DNA of 32,074 bases from Pseudomonadota bacterium (GTDB lineage: Bacteria; Pseudomonadota; Alphaproteobacteria; Rhodospirillales; Magnetospirillaceae): the NCBI GenBank assembly GCA_021848545.1, contig JAJZUL010000038.1, forward strand, positions 1 through 32,074, written 5' to 3'. A program made the position numbers and the translations under genes. Positions 1 through 8,350 of the stretch are shown here, one piece after another. Each line of letters starts with the position of its first letter. Position 1 is the stretch's first letter. The notes beneath the pieces are model-generated. The model was not told the DNA's origin and did not search any database. It saw only the letters and a list, made by a program, of their open reading frames with translations.

Positions 1-1
1 G

Positions 2-172
2 TCCGAGCGCGCCGGCAAGATGATGCGCGACGACATGGACGCCCTGGGTCCGGTGCGGTTGCGCGACGTCGATCAGGCCCAGTCGATGATCGTCGCCATG
101 GCCAAGGAAATGGCCGCCTCCGGCCAGCTCGTCATTTCCGAAGGCCGCGACGAAGACGAATTGGTATTTTAG
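2..172 (+). CDS. fliG: FliG flagellar motor switch protein, C-terminal end (partial)
   Basis: Only the last 56 codons are in the window; the gene enters from the left and stops at TAG 170-172. The translated tail contains ERAGKMMRDDMDALGPVRLR followed by a DVDQAQ segment and an acidic end (EGRDEDELVF). This matches the conserved C-terminal helix region of FliG, where the switch protein contacts the stator and carries torque at the cytoplasmic face of the flagellar motor. The call rests on recognition of this short tail, so FliG is likely but not proven. The next gene is on the opposite strand and converges on it, so this is probably the end of a flagellar operon. Confidence 0.75.
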   Translation, partial: SERAGKMMRDDMDALGPVRLRDVDQAQSMIVAMAKEMAASGQLVISEGRDEDELVF

Positions 173-311
173 TTTTTTGGTTGGTTTCGACCTACGGCAC
201 CCGGAGGCGGCATAGCCGCCGACTATGCGCGTTGAGCGCGCCGGAGCGAGCGCAAGCGAGTGAGGATAAGCCAAGCGCGAGCGCCGGCGTCTGAGGCCAA
301 CCAACAAACCT
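173..311. other. Intergenic spacer with short inverted GC-rich repeats
   Basis: This spacer lies between convergent fliG and the ABC ATPase. It begins with a T-rich run right after the fliG stop (172-182), followed by small dyads such as GGCGGCatagCCGCC and the run GGAGCGAGCGCAAGCGAGTG. The latter resembles in inverse orientation the CACTCCGTTCGCTCG motif of the repeats after polA. I see no gene here. Confidence 0.4.
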
Positions 312-1283
312 TCACTTGCTGGACGTCAGCTGCAGGAAGATGTCTTCCAAATCCGTTTCCTCGGTCGACAGATCGATGATCGTCAGCCCCGCGTCGCGCA
401 CCGCATCGAGGATGGCGCTTATGGGCATGGTCGAGCCCTTGCACGCGAACACCAGACGATTGCCGTCGCGGATTTCCGGCGCGAACGGCGCCAGCGGCGG
501 CGGCAGCGCCTCGGGCATGGCCGCCACCGTCACGGTGATCTGTTTGCGGTCGATGCGCTTCAACAAATTGCGGGTGGTGTCGCAGGCGACCACCTGACCG
601 TGATTGATGATGGCGATACTGTCGCAGAGCTGCTCGGCCTCCTCCAGATAATGGGTGGTGAGCAGAATGGTGACGCCCTGGGCGTTGAGCTCGCGCACGT
701 AATCCCAAAGCTGACGCCGCAATTCGATATCAACCCCGGCGGTGGGTTCGTCCAGCACCAGAACCGGCGGATTGTGAACCATGGCCTTGGCCACCAGCAG
801 GCGCCGGCGCATGCCGCCCGACAAGGTACGGGCGTAGGCATGGGCCTTGTCCGTCAATCCAACCGCCGCCAGCAGGGCGTCCGTGCGCCGTTCCGCCTTG
901 GGCACGCCATACATGCCGGCCTGGACGTCGAGCAGGGCATGAGGGGTGAAGAAGGGATCGAGATTGAGCTCCTGGGGCACCACGCCGATGGCGGCCCGCG
1001 CCCCGCGGGGATCGCGGTCGATGTCGCGCCCCCAGATGCGGGCCGTGCCGCCGCTTTTGATCACCAGCCCGGCCAGGATGTTGATCAGGGTGCTTTTGCC
1101 GGCGCCGTTGGGCCCCAAAAGGCCAAAGAAGCTGCCCCTGGGAATGGCCAGCGACACCCCGTCCAGCGCCAGCTTGCCGGTGCTGCCGTAGGTTTTGACG
1201 AGGTCCACGACCTCGACGGCGTAATCCGGGACGAGGTCGGGCTTGGCCATTGCGCGAGACAGTGATTGAACCATGGGCGGCAA
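312..1283 (-). CDS. ABC transporter ATP-binding protein (ABC-2 / drug and polysaccharide export type)
   Basis: This is the nucleotide-binding subunit of an ABC exporter, which hydrolyses ATP on the cytoplasmic face to drive a partner permease. The 323-residue product has a Walker A motif (GPNGAGKST, about residues 58-66), a signature LSGGM, a Walker B VLVLDEPTAGVD and a switch His in TTHYLEEAEQL. A C-terminal extension of about 90 residues is typical of the DrrA/CcmA-like group. The chosen TTG start at 1283 has AGAGGA nine bases upstream. ATG codons at 1274 and 1250 are alternatives with poorer ribosome sites. No permease gene is adjacent: the downstream side is fliG in the opposite direction and the upstream side is the divergent zinc-finger gene. 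The substrate cannot be inferred. Confidence 0.9.
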   Translation of the reverse strand: MPPMVQSLSRAMAKPDLVPDYAVEVVDLVKTYGSTGKLALDGVSLAIPRGSFFGLLGPNGAGKSTLINILAGLVIKSGGTARIWGRDIDRDPRGARAAIGVVPQELNLDPFFTPHALLDVQAGMYGVPKAERRTDALLAAVGLTDKAHAYARTLSGGMRRRLLVAKAMVHNPPVLVLDEPTAGVDIELRRQLWDYVRELNAQGVTILLTTHYLEEAEQLCDSIAIINHGQVVACDTTRNLLKRIDRKQITVTVAAMPEALPPPLAPFAPEIRDGNRLVFACKGSTMPISAILDAVRDAGLTIIDLSTEETDLEDIFLQLTSSK

Positions 1284-1327
1284 TGGGTATCATCCTCTGG
1301 TTTCCAGCGTCAACGGATACCCCGCTC

Positions 1328-1543
1328 ATGGAGCCGTCCCCCTCCCCCTCTCCGGCCCCGTCTCTGGCCGCGTCCGACCGTCACCTGGTCACGACGCCCG
1401 AGGTCGCCTGCGACGGCGGCGGCGGCGCCCTGGGACACCCGCTGGTCTATCTCGCCTTCGGCAAGGCCACCGAGATCGTCTGTCCCTATTGTTCGCGCCA
1501 TTACGTCCGGGCCGGCGGGACCAAGGCCGGTTCCGGCCATTGA
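1328..1543 (+). CDS. CHCC zinc-finger domain protein (NDUFS6-like family)
   Basis: A 71-residue protein. After a Pro/Ser-rich N-terminus it carries VACDGGGGALGHPLVYL and, 12 residues on, CPYCSRHYV. This Cys, His, Cys-x2-Cys pattern is that of the small zf-CHCC family related to the zinc-binding NDUFS6 subunit of complex I. The bacterial members are short stand-alone proteins of poorly defined role. The ATG at 1328 gives a typical family length; the frame is open back to 1250, so longer forms (ATG 1283, TTG 1250) cannot be excluded. The TGA stop overlaps the TTG start of polA (1540-1543), which implies translational coupling. The gene is divergent from the ABC ATPase, with only about 45 bp between the starts. 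Confidence 0.8.
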   Translation: MEPSPSPSPAPSLAASDRHLVTTPEVACDGGGGALGHPLVYLAFGKATEIVCPYCSRHYVRAGGTKAGSGH

Positions 1544-4314
1544 GCGAATCTGCGACACCCCGCCATCTGGTGCTGGTGGACGGGTCGGGATACATCTTCC
1601 GCGCCTTTCACGCCCTGCCGCCGATGACCCGTCCCGACGGGGTTCCGGTCAATGCCGTGTTCGGCTTCACCACCATGCTGATGAAGCTGCTGGCCGAGAC
1701 CGACGCCGACGCCATGGCGGTGATCTTCGATGCCGGCCGGCGGACCTTCCGCAACGATCTTTATCCCGAATACAAGGCCCACCGCCCGCCGCCGCCGGAG
1801 GAACTGGTCCCGCAATTCCCCCTGATCCGCGAAGCCACCCGCGCCTTCGGCCTGCCCGCCATCGAGATGGAGGGGTTCGAGGCCGACGATCTGATCGCCA
1901 CCTATGCCCGCTTGGCGGTCGAGGGCGGCGGCCACGTCACCATCGTGTCGTCGGACAAGGATCTGATGCAATTGATCGGGGACGGCGTCGCCATGCTGGA
2001 CCCGATGAAGAACCGTCCCATCGGGCCGGAGCAGGTGATGGAGAAATTCGGCGTGCCGCCGGCCAGGGTCGTCGATGTCCAGGCCCTGTGCGGCGACGCC
2101 ACCGATAATGTGCCGGGCGTGCCCGGCATCGGCGTCAAGACCGCCGCCCAATTGATCGGCGAATACGGCGATCTCGACACCCTGCTGGCGCGGGCCGGCG
2201 AAATCCGCCAGCCCAAGCGGCGCGAAACCCTGCTGGCCAATGCCGACATGGCGCGCCTGTCCCTGCGTCTGGTCACCCTGGACCGGACGGTGCCGGTGGA
2301 GCGCGATCTGTCGGCCTTCGCCCGCCCCGATCCCGACCCGTCCCGCCTCGCCGCCTTTCTCACCGAGCAGAATTTCCGCTCCATCCTGTCGCGTGTCGCC
2401 GGCGCGCCGAAGGAAAGCGCAGCGCCGCCGGCGGCGGCGCCCGCCGTCCCGCCGGCGGAAACCCGCTACGAGCTGGTCACCGAGCTGGCCGCCCTCGACG
2501 GCTGGATCGCCGCCGCCCGCGAGGCCGGCTTCGTCGCCATCGACACCGAAACCACCGGCCTGGACCCCATGGTCTGCGAATTGGTTGGGGTCTCCCTGGC
2601 GGTGGAACCGGGCCGGGCCTGTTACATCCCCCTGCGCCACCGGCCGCACGCCGATCAGGGCGCCCTGGATCTGGGCGGCCCCGCCGCACCGGCGACGACG
2701 GCGCCGGTTCTGATTCCGCTGGAGACGGCCATCGCCCGGCTGGCGCCGCTTTGCGCCGATCCGTCCGTGCTGAAGATCGGCCACAACCTCAAATACGACA
2801 TGCAGGTCCTGGCCGGCCACGGCATCGCCTTCCAGGCCATCGACGACACCATGGTGATGAGCTACGTGCTCGACGGCGCGTCCCACGGCCACGGCATGGA
2901 CGAACTGGCGCTGCTGCATCTGGACCATCGCACCATCCCCTTTTCCGCCGTCTGCGGCACCGGCAAGAAGCAGATCACCTTCGACCGGGTGCCGCTGGAT
3001 CAGGCCCTGGCCTACGCCGCCGAGGATGCCGACATCACCCTGCGCCTGCACCGATTGCTGCGCCGGCGGCTGCTGAGCGAGCACATGGTCACCGTTTACG
3101 AAACCCTGGACCGCCCCCTGATCCCCATCGTGACGACGATGGAACGGACCGGGATCAAGGTGGATTCGGCCCTTCTGGCCGATCTGTCGGTGGAATTCGG
3201 CCGCCGCATGGCCGATCTCGACGCCGAAATCCAGCGGATGGCGGGACGGGACTTCAACGTCGCCTCCCCCTCGCAATTGGGCACCGTCCTGTTCGAGGAT
3301 CTGGGCCTGCCCGGCGGCAAGCGCACCGGCAAAAGCGGCCAATGGGCCACCGGCGCCGGGGTGCTGGAAGAACTGGCCGAAGCCGGCCACGACCTGCCGG
3401 CCCGGGTGCTGGACTGGCGCCAGATCGCCAAGCTGAAAAGCACCTATGCCGACGCCCTGATCAATCAGGTCAATCCCGCCACCGGGCGGGTCCACACCAG
3501 TTTCTCGCTGGCGGCCACCACCACCGGCCGGCTGGCCTCCAGCGACCCCAACCTTCAGAACATCCCGGTCCGCACCGAGGAAGGGCGCAAGATCCGCCGC
3601 GCCTTCATCGCCGAGCCGGGTTTTTCCCTGCTGTCGGCCGATTATTCCCAGATCGAATTGCGTCTGGTCGCCCATGTCGCCGACATCAAGGGCCTGAAGG
3701 AGGCCTTTCGCGACGGCGCCGACATCCACGCCATCACCGCCGCCCAGGTGTTCGGGGTCGCCGTCGAAGGCATCGATCCGGCCCTGCGGCGCCGCGCCAA
3801 GGCGATCAATTTCGGCATCATCTACGGCATTTCCGCCTTCGGTCTGGCCCGCCAGCTGGGCATTCCCAACGGCGAGGCCAAGGCCTATATCGACGCCTAT
3901 TTCGCCCGCTATCCGGAAATCCGCGCCTATATGGAGCGCACCCGCGAGGAAGCCCGCGCCCAGGGCTTCGTGACCACCCCGTTCGGGCGCAAGGTGTATG
4001 TGCCGGGCATCAAGGACAAGAACGCCCAGGTGCGCAATTTCGCCGAGCGGGCCGCCATCAACGGCCCCATCCAGGGGGGTGCGGCCGACATCATCAAGCG
4101 GGCCATGATCCGCCTGCCCGGCGCCCTGGCCGAAGCGGGATTGGGCGCCCGCATGCTGCTGCAGGTCCATGACGAACTGGTGTTCGAAGTGGCGGACGCC
4201 GAGGCCGAAACCACCCGCGCCCTGGTCAAGGACGTGATGGAGAACGCCGCCGCCTTCGACGTGCCGCTGGTGGTGGAAACCGGCATCGCCGCCACCTGGG
4301 ACGAAGCGCACTGA
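1540..4314 (+). CDS. polA: DNA polymerase I
   Basis: A 924-residue enzyme, close to the usual 928, for Okazaki fragment maturation and repair synthesis. The N-terminal 5' nuclease domain (about 1-290) begins HLVLVDGSGYIFRAFHAL and carries EGFEADDLIAT and SSDKDLMQL. The 3'-5' proofreading domain looks active: Exo I FVAIDTETTGLD (about 328), Exo II GHNLKYDMQ (about 411) and Exo III YAAEDADITL (about 491). The polymerase has motif A SADYSQIELR (about 699), the O-helix RRRAKAINFGIIYG (about 755) and motif C QVHDELVFEV (about 876). The open frame continues upstream to 1273, but that part is the zinc-finger gene read out of frame. The TTG at 1540, overlapping the zinc-finger stop, gives the natural family start. 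Confidence 0.97.
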   Translation: MSESATPRHLVLVDGSGYIFRAFHALPPMTRPDGVPVNAVFGFTTMLMKLLAETDADAMAVIFDAGRRTFRNDLYPEYKAHRPPPPEELVPQFPLIREATRAFGLPAIEMEGFEADDLIATYARLAVEGGGHVTIVSSDKDLMQLIGDGVAMLDPMKNRPIGPEQVMEKFGVPPARVVDVQALCGDATDNVPGVPGIGVKTAAQLIGEYGDLDTLLARAGEIRQPKRRETLLANADMARLSLRLVTLDRTVPVERDLSAFARPDPDPSRLAAFLTEQNFRSILSRVAGAPKESAAPPAAAPAVPPAETRYELVTELAALDGWIAAAREAGFVAIDTETTGLDPMVCELVGVSLAVEPGRACYIPLRHRPHADQGALDLGGPAAPATTAPVLIPLETAIARLAPLCADPSVLKIGHNLKYDMQVLAGHGIAFQAIDDTMVMSYVLDGASHGHGMDELALLHLDHRTIPFSAVCGTGKKQITFDRVPLDQALAYAAEDADITLRLHRLLRRRLLSEHMVTVYETLDRPLIPIVTTMERTGIKVDSALLADLSVEFGRRMADLDAEIQRMAGRDFNVASPSQLGTVLFEDLGLPGGKRTGKSGQWATGAGVLEELAEAGHDLPARVLDWRQIAKLKSTYADALINQVNPATGRVHTSFSLAATTTGRLASSDPNLQNIPVRTEEGRKIRRAFIAEPGFSLLSADYSQIELRLVAHVADIKGLKEAFRDGADIHAITAAQVFGVAVEGIDPALRRRAKAINFGIIYGISAFGLARQLGIPNGEAKAYIDAYFARYPEIRAYMERTREEARAQGFVTTPFGRKVYVPGIKDKNAQVRNFAERAAINGPIQGGAADIIKRAMIRLPGALAEAGLGARMLLQVHDELVFEVADAEAETTRALVKDVMENAAAFDVPLVVETGIAATWDEAH

Positions 4315-4382
4315 TATCCGCCCTCGCCGGGCGCTCACTCCGTTCGCTCGGGCTTCGCGGCATAAGCCGCGCGGCGCCTTGC
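4314..4382. repeat. Extragenic direct repeat, copy 1
   Basis: This is the first of two nearly identical copies of about 69 bp spaced 75 bp apart. Each runs from ATATCCGCCCTCGCCGG through CACTCCGTTCGCTCGGG and a GCGGCATAAGCCGCGC dyad to GGCGCCTTGC. It begins at the last base of the polA stop codon. Such GC-rich extragenic repeats with short internal dyads are common after genes in this bacterial group. Confidence 0.85.
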
Positions 4383-4388
4383 TGGTTT

Positions 4389-4457
4389 ATATCCGCCCTC
4401 GCCGGGCGCTCACTCCGTTCGCTCGGGCTTCGCGGCATAAGCCGCGCGGCGCCTTGC
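4389..4457. repeat. Extragenic direct repeat, copy 2
   Basis: Second copy of the polA-distal repeat. It matches copy 1 over its whole length and is separated from it by the hexamer TGGTTT. The internal dyad GCGGCataaGCCGC could form a small hairpin. Confidence 0.85.
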
Positions 4458-4462
4458 GCCTA

Positions 4463-4483
4463 GCGATGAGCTTCGCTCATCGC
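4463..4483 (+). terminator. Possible weak terminator hairpin after polA
   Basis: A 9-bp perfect stem (GCGATGAGC, loop TTC, GCTCATCGC) follows the two direct repeats. No T-run follows on the plus strand, so intrinsic termination is uncertain. Confidence 0.35.
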
Positions 4484-4493
4484 GGGTTCGTGT

Positions 4494-4535
4494 AAAAACA
4501 AAACGGCGTGGCGCGATCGCTCGCGCCACGCCGTT
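4494..4535 (-). terminator. Rho-independent terminator of the Ser/Ala-rich gene
   Basis: A perfect 15-bp stem (arms 4502-4516 and 4521-4535, loop TCGC) is followed, in the minus direction, by TTTTGTTTTTACA. It sits 19 bp beyond the stop of the 4554-5453 gene, so it is oriented to end that transcript. Confidence 0.85.
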
Positions 4536-4553
4536 CGCTTGACCGGAAATGGA

Positions 4554-5453
4554 TCAGGCGGAGACGGTGCCGGAATTGGCCACCGGAGCGATGCCCGACG
4601 GACCGTAGGACTGGACCGCCCGCATGAAATCGATGGCGAAGACCTGCATGCCGGTCTGCTGGGTGGACGCCGCCACCGCCTGCTGGGTCTTGGTCGCGGC
4701 GCTGGTCCCGCTGGCCGCCGCGTTGGTAGCGGTGGCGCCGGTCGCCGTCGCGTTCTGGGCGGAGGCGCCGGCGGTCTGATTGGGGTTGTTCATCATCGAC
4801 ATGAAGTCGGAGAGGAACTGGTTGACGTCGGCCTGAAGCTGGCTGGCCCCGCTGGTGGACGCCCCGGAGGAAGACGACGAGGACGAGGAGGACGCCAGCA
4901 TCGCTTCCAACATCGAGTGATGATGATGGCCATGGTGGGGCTGGCCGGTCAGCCCGCTCAGCGCCGCGCTTTCCTGGCCGTGATCGCCGTCGCCATCGAC
5001 ACCGGGCACGCTCTGCTGGCTGGCGCTGGCCAGCGCCTGGGTGGCCGCGCCGGTGGTGGTGCCCGAAGCGCTTTGCGACGTGGACGCGGCGTTGGACTCC
5101 TGACTGGTCATCATCGACTGCATCTGCAGCATCATCGCCTGCATCTCGGCGGCCAGTTGCTGGAACGGCGAGCCGGTGCCGGTCGAAGCCGCCGTCGCAG
5201 AAGAACCCGACGCGCCGGCGGTCGAAGCCTGGGTCGCGCCCGAGCCGAAGCTGTAATTGAGGCCCGACGAGAAAAAGCCGCCGAACGCGCTGGAACCGCC
5301 GGACAGGCCGGGGGTGCCCAGGTTCGATACGGAAAGACCGGACCCGGAAAGGCCGGACCCGCCGAGGCCGGAAGAGCCCTGGGCCGCGGCCATTTGCGCC
5401 TGCAGGCGCTGCCACATGGCGCCGGCGGCGGAATTGGCGACGCTGTTCATCAT
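4554..5453 (-). CDS. Ser/Ala/Gly-rich low-complexity protein with Met and His clusters
   Basis: I do not recognise this 299-residue protein. It starts MMNSVANSAAGAMWQRLQAQ, preceded by GGAG seven bases upstream of the ATG; the open frame extends further but without a ribosome site. Most of it is low-complexity Ser, Ala, Gly and Thr. A Met-rich helix-like segment (AEMQAMMLQMQSMM) lies near residue 107, an acidic DGDGDHGQE run follows, then a His cluster (QPHHGHHHH) and nine consecutive serines. Near the C-terminus is a less biased block, MQVFAIDFMRAVQSYGPSGI. There is no signal peptide or membrane segment. It is divergent from the copper operon and has its own strong terminator. Met and His clusters suggest metal binding, but that is inference from composition alone. 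A secreted or surface function cannot be excluded. Confidence 0.6.
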   Translation of the reverse strand: MMNSVANSAAGAMWQRLQAQMAAAQGSSGLGGSGLSGSGLSVSNLGTPGLSGGSSAFGGFFSSGLNYSFGSGATQASTAGASGSSATAASTGTGSPFQQLAAEMQAMMLQMQSMMTSQESNAASTSQSASGTTTGAATQALASASQQSVPGVDGDGDHGQESAALSGLTGQPHHGHHHHSMLEAMLASSSSSSSSSGASTSGASQLQADVNQFLSDFMSMMNNPNQTAGASAQNATATGATATNAAASGTSAATKTQQAVAASTQQTGMQVFAIDFMRAVQSYGPSGIAPVANSGTVSA

Positions 5454-5638
5454 GTCCGCTCTCCATCCCATCGGAACAAAGGTTTGGCGACCTAGGGATG
5501 CGAACGGCGTGCCAAGCCCGTTTTTCGCCTTTTCGGGGAGAATCGAAGGCCGCTCCGCCGGGCTGGGCAATTTCTGCCGGGCAGAGTTTGCCCCGGCCGG
5601 CGAAATCTTCCCGGCGAAATTTGCCCACCGGATTCCCC

Positions 5639-5669
5639 TTGACCTTCCACCGACTGGAGGGTCCAGCCT
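5639..5669 (+). promoter_or_regulatory. CueR-type copper-responsive promoter of the cop operon
   Basis: A -35 box TTGACC (5639-5644) and a -10 box CAGCCT (5664-5669) are separated by 19 bp, the overlong spacer diagnostic of MerR-family activated promoters. The spacer holds the dyad CCTTCCacc-gacTGGAGGG. Arrangement and half-sites closely match the known E. coli copA promoter bound by CueR. The operon's own last gene encodes a CueR-like protein, so positive autoregulation is expected. Confidence 0.85.
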
Positions 5670-5670
5670 G

Positions 5671-5688
5671 ATTCCAGTATACTGGAAT
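5671..5688. promoter_or_regulatory. Perfect 18-bp palindrome at the expected transcription start
   Basis: ATTCCAGTATACTGGAAT is a perfect palindrome lying just after the -10 box, over the predicted start point and ahead of the ribosome site AAGGAGG (5693-5699). It differs from the CueR dyad and could be an operator for a second regulator or a hairpin at the mRNA 5' end. Confidence 0.55.
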
Positions 5689-5705
5689 GAATGAAGGAGG
5701 CCATC

Positions 5706-5921
5706 ATGGCACCCAATCAAGACATCACCCTGACGGTGACCGGCATGACCTGCGGCGGCTGCGTCAAATCGGTGACCCGCGTTCTGAGCGCGGTCGAGGG
5801 CGTGACCTCGGCCGATGTCGATCTCGCCGCCGGCCGCGCCGTAATCCACGGCAAGGCTGACGTCCAGGCCCTGGTCAAGGCGGTCGAAGGGGCCGGGTAC
5901 GGCGCCCGACTCGCCGAGTAG
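5706..5921 (+). CDS. copZ: CopZ-like copper chaperone (heavy-metal-associated domain)
   Basis: A 71-residue single-domain protein with the ferredoxin-like HMA fold pattern: [19 protein letters not shown] with the Cu-binding Cys-x2-Cys, and a typical C-terminal [10 protein letters not shown]. It would bind Cu(I) in the cytoplasm and pass it to CopA. ATG 5706 is chosen because AAGGAGG ends six bases upstream; an earlier in-frame ATG at 5691 precedes that ribosome site. It is the first gene of a tight operon with copA (5 bp gap) behind a CueR-type promoter. The length and position fit CopZ; other HMA chaperones such as a mercury carrier are unlikely because of the CueR and CopA neighbours. Confidence 0.9.
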   Translation: MAPNQDITLTVTGMTCGGCVKSVTRVLSAVEGVTSADVDLAAGRAVIHGKADVQALVKAVEGAGYGARLAE

Positions 5922-5926
5922 ATATC

Positions 5927-8350
5927 ATGGCCAGCGACGCCGCCCCCGCTCCCACGCCCGCCACCACCGAGGCGGCGGGCGCGTCCGACCATGTGATCCT
6001 GCCCATCGAGGGCATGACCTGCGCCACCTGCTCGACCCGGGTGGAAAAGGTGCTGTGCGCCCTGCCGGGGGTGGAAGCGACGGTCAATCTGTCGGCGGAA
6101 CAGGCCGACATCCGTTTCAACCCCGCCTTGACCGCGGCCGCCCGTCTGGCCGAGGCGGTCGCCAAGGCGGGCTACACCGTCCCCCACGAAACCCGCGAGC
6201 TGGCCATTTCCGGCATGACCTGCGCCAGTTGTTCGGCGCGGGTGGAAAAGGCCCTGGCGCGGGTGCCCGGCGTGGTCAGCGCCTCGGTCAATCTGGCCAG
6301 CGAAAAGGCGACGGTCGAAGGCGTGGTCGGCCTGCTGCGCCCGGCCGATCTGACGGCGGCGGTGCAAAAGGCCGGGTACGGCGCCGAGCTTCTGACCGGC
6401 GAGGCCGAACGCGACAAGAAGATCGCCGCGGACACCGCCCGGCGTCTGCGACGTGAGACCATTTCGGTCGCCGTGGCGGTGATCCTGAGCGCGCCCCTGA
6501 TGCTGCCGATGGTGGGCGTGCCCCTGCCCGGCTGGCTGGCCCTGGCGCTGGCGACGCCGGTCCAGTTCGTCATCGGCGCGCGGTTCTATCGCGGCGCCTG
6601 GAAGGCGCTGTTGGGCGGCACCGGCAATATGGACACGCTGGTGGCGCTGGGCACCTCGGCGGCCTATTTCTACAGTCTGGCGCTGCTGCTGACCGGATCG
6701 CCCCACCTGTATTTCGACGCGGCAGCGGTGGTGATCGCCCTGGTCATGACCGGCAAATGGCTGGAGGCCCGGGCCAAGCATTCGACCACCCTGGCCATCC
6801 GCGCCCTGATGGCCCTGCGCCCGGAAACGGCGCGGGTGGAACGCGACGGCGGCGAGATCGAGGTGCCGCTGGCGGCGGTGTCCCTGGGCGACGTGGTGGT
6901 GGTCAAACCCGGCGAGAAGCTGCCGGTGGACGGCACCGTGATCAGCGGCCGCAGCGACGTCGATGAAAGCCTGCTCACGGGCGAAAGCATGCCGGTGGCC
7001 AAGGCCGAGGGCGACCGGGTGGTGGGCGCCTCGATCAATGGCGGCGGGCGCCTGCGGATCGAAGCCACCGCCATCGGCGAGCAATCGGTCCTGGCCCGGA
7101 TCATCGCCCTGGTGGAGAACGCCCAGGCCAAGAAGCCGCCGGTGCAAAGACTGGTGGACAAGGTGGCCGCCATTTTCGTGCCCGCCGTGCTGGCGGTCGC
7201 CACGGTGGCCTTCATCGGCTGGATGGTGACCGGCGCCCCGTTCGGGGCGGCGATCATCGCCGCGGTGTCGGTGCTGGTGATCGCCTGCCCCTGCGCCCTG
7301 GGTCTGGCGACGCCGACGGCGCTGATGGTGGGCACCGGCGCGGCGGCGCGGGCCGGCATTTTGATCCGCGACGCCGAGGCGCTGGAGCGCGCCCACCGCA
7401 TCGACACCATCGTCCTGGACAAGACCGGCACCATGACCGAAGGAAAGCCGGCGGTCACCGACATGGTGGTCGCGCCGGGGGTGACGGAAACCGAGCTGTT
7501 GACCCGGGCCGCCGCCGCGCAGACCGGCAGCGAGCATCCCCTGGCGCGGGCGGTGCTGGCCAGGGCCGCCGGTCTCGATCTGCCGCCGCTGGAGGATTTC
7601 ACTGCCCGCGCCGGAATGGGCCTGACCGCGCGGGTCGGCGGCCGCGCCCTGGCCATCGGCAACCGCCGCCTGATGGCCGACGAGGGCGTGGCCACGGCGC
7701 CGTTGGAAGCCGAGGCCGACCGTCTGGAAGCCCAGGCCCGCACCGTGATGTGGGTGGCCGAGACCGGGACGGAGGCGCGGCTGCTGGGGCTGATCGCCGT
7801 CGCCGACCCGGTGAAGCCGGGCGCGGCCGAGGCGGTGCGCCGGCTGCACGCGGCCGGAATCACCACCGTGCTGCTGACCGGCGACAACCGCCGCACCGCC
7901 GAGGCGGTGGCCGCCGAACTGGGCGTCACCCGCGTCCTGGCCGGGGTGCTGCCCGACGGCAAGGCCGCCGAAATCCGCCGTCTGCAAGCCGAGGGCCGGC
8001 GGGTGGCGATGGTCGGCGAGGGGGTCAACGACGCCCCCGCCCTGGCCGCCGCCGATGTCGGCATCGCCATGGGCAACGGCGCCGACGTCGCCATGGAAAC
8101 CGCCGGCATCACCCTGATGCGCGGCGACCCCCTGCTGATCGGCGACGCCATCGCCATCAGCCGCGCCACCTACAACAAGATTCGCCAGGGCCTGTTCTGG
8201 GCGTTCTTCTACAACGTCATCGGCATGCCGGCCGCGGCGTTCGGCCTGCTGACCCCGGTCATCGCCGGGGGCGCCATGGCGGCGTCGTCGGTCAGCGTGG
8301 TGTCCAACGCCTTGTTGCTGCGGCGCTGGAAACCGGCGTCCCGGTCATGA
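5927..8350 (+). CDS. copA: Copper-exporting P1B-type ATPase CopA
   Basis: An 807-residue inner-membrane pump that exports Cu(I) using ATP. Two N-terminal HMA domains carry GMTCATC (about residue 29) and GMTCASC (about 95). The transmembrane metal site is [12 protein letters not shown] (about 450). The actuator loop is LLTGES, the phosphorylation site DKTGTMTEG (about 498), the nucleotide-binding HP pair is in SEHPLARAV, and GDNRRTAEA follows. The hinge motif usually written GDGxNDAP reads [10 protein letters not shown] here (about 697), replacing the first Asp with Glu. The membrane-domain motifs fit the Cu(I)-exporting subgroup. It follows copZ by 5 bp and overlaps cueR by four bases (ATGA), so all three are one copper-detoxification operon. 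Confidence 0.95.
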   Translation: MASDAAPAPTPATTEAAGASDHVILPIEGMTCATCSTRVEKVLCALPGVEATVNLSAEQADIRFNPALTAAARLAEAVAKAGYTVPHETRELAISGMTCASCSARVEKALARVPGVVSASVNLASEKATVEGVVGLLRPADLTAAVQKAGYGAELLTGEAERDKKIAADTARRLRRETISVAVAVILSAPLMLPMVGVPLPGWLALALATPVQFVIGARFYRGAWKALLGGTGNMDTLVALGTSAAYFYSLALLLTGSPHLYFDAAAVVIALVMTGKWLEARAKHSTTLAIRALMALRPETARVERDGGEIEVPLAAVSLGDVVVVKPGEKLPVDGTVISGRSDVDESLLTGESMPVAKAEGDRVVGASINGGGRLRIEATAIGEQSVLARIIALVENAQAKKPPVQRLVDKVAAIFVPAVLAVATVAFIGWMVTGAPFGAAIIAAVSVLVIACPCALGLATPTALMVGTGAAARAGILIRDAEALERAHRIDTIVLDKTGTMTEGKPAVTDMVVAPGVTETELLTRAAAAQTGSEHPLARAVLARAAGLDLPPLEDFTARAGMGLTARVGGRALAIGNRRLMADEGVATAPLEAEADRLEAQARTVMWVAETGTEARLLGLIAVADPVKPGAAEAVRRLHAAGITTVLLTGDNRRTAEAVAAELGVTRVLAGVLPDGKAAEIRRLQAEGRRVAMVGEGVNDAPALAAADVGIAMGNGADVAMETAGITLMRGDPLLIGDAIAISRATYNKIRQGLFWAFFYNVIGMPAAAFGLLTPVIAGGAMAASSVSVVSNALLLRRWKPASRS

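Noticed and set aside
312-1283. ABC ATPase as part of a local transporter operon
   Set aside because: No permease or binding-protein gene is adjacent on either side within the window.
1501-4338. Very long antisense frame opposite polA
   Set aside because: It is the shadow of a GC-rich gene; the product is compositionally odd and the plus strand has all PolA motifs.
5717-7987. Long antisense frame opposite copA
   Set aside because: His/Gly/Arg-rich artefact of high-GC third positions in copA.
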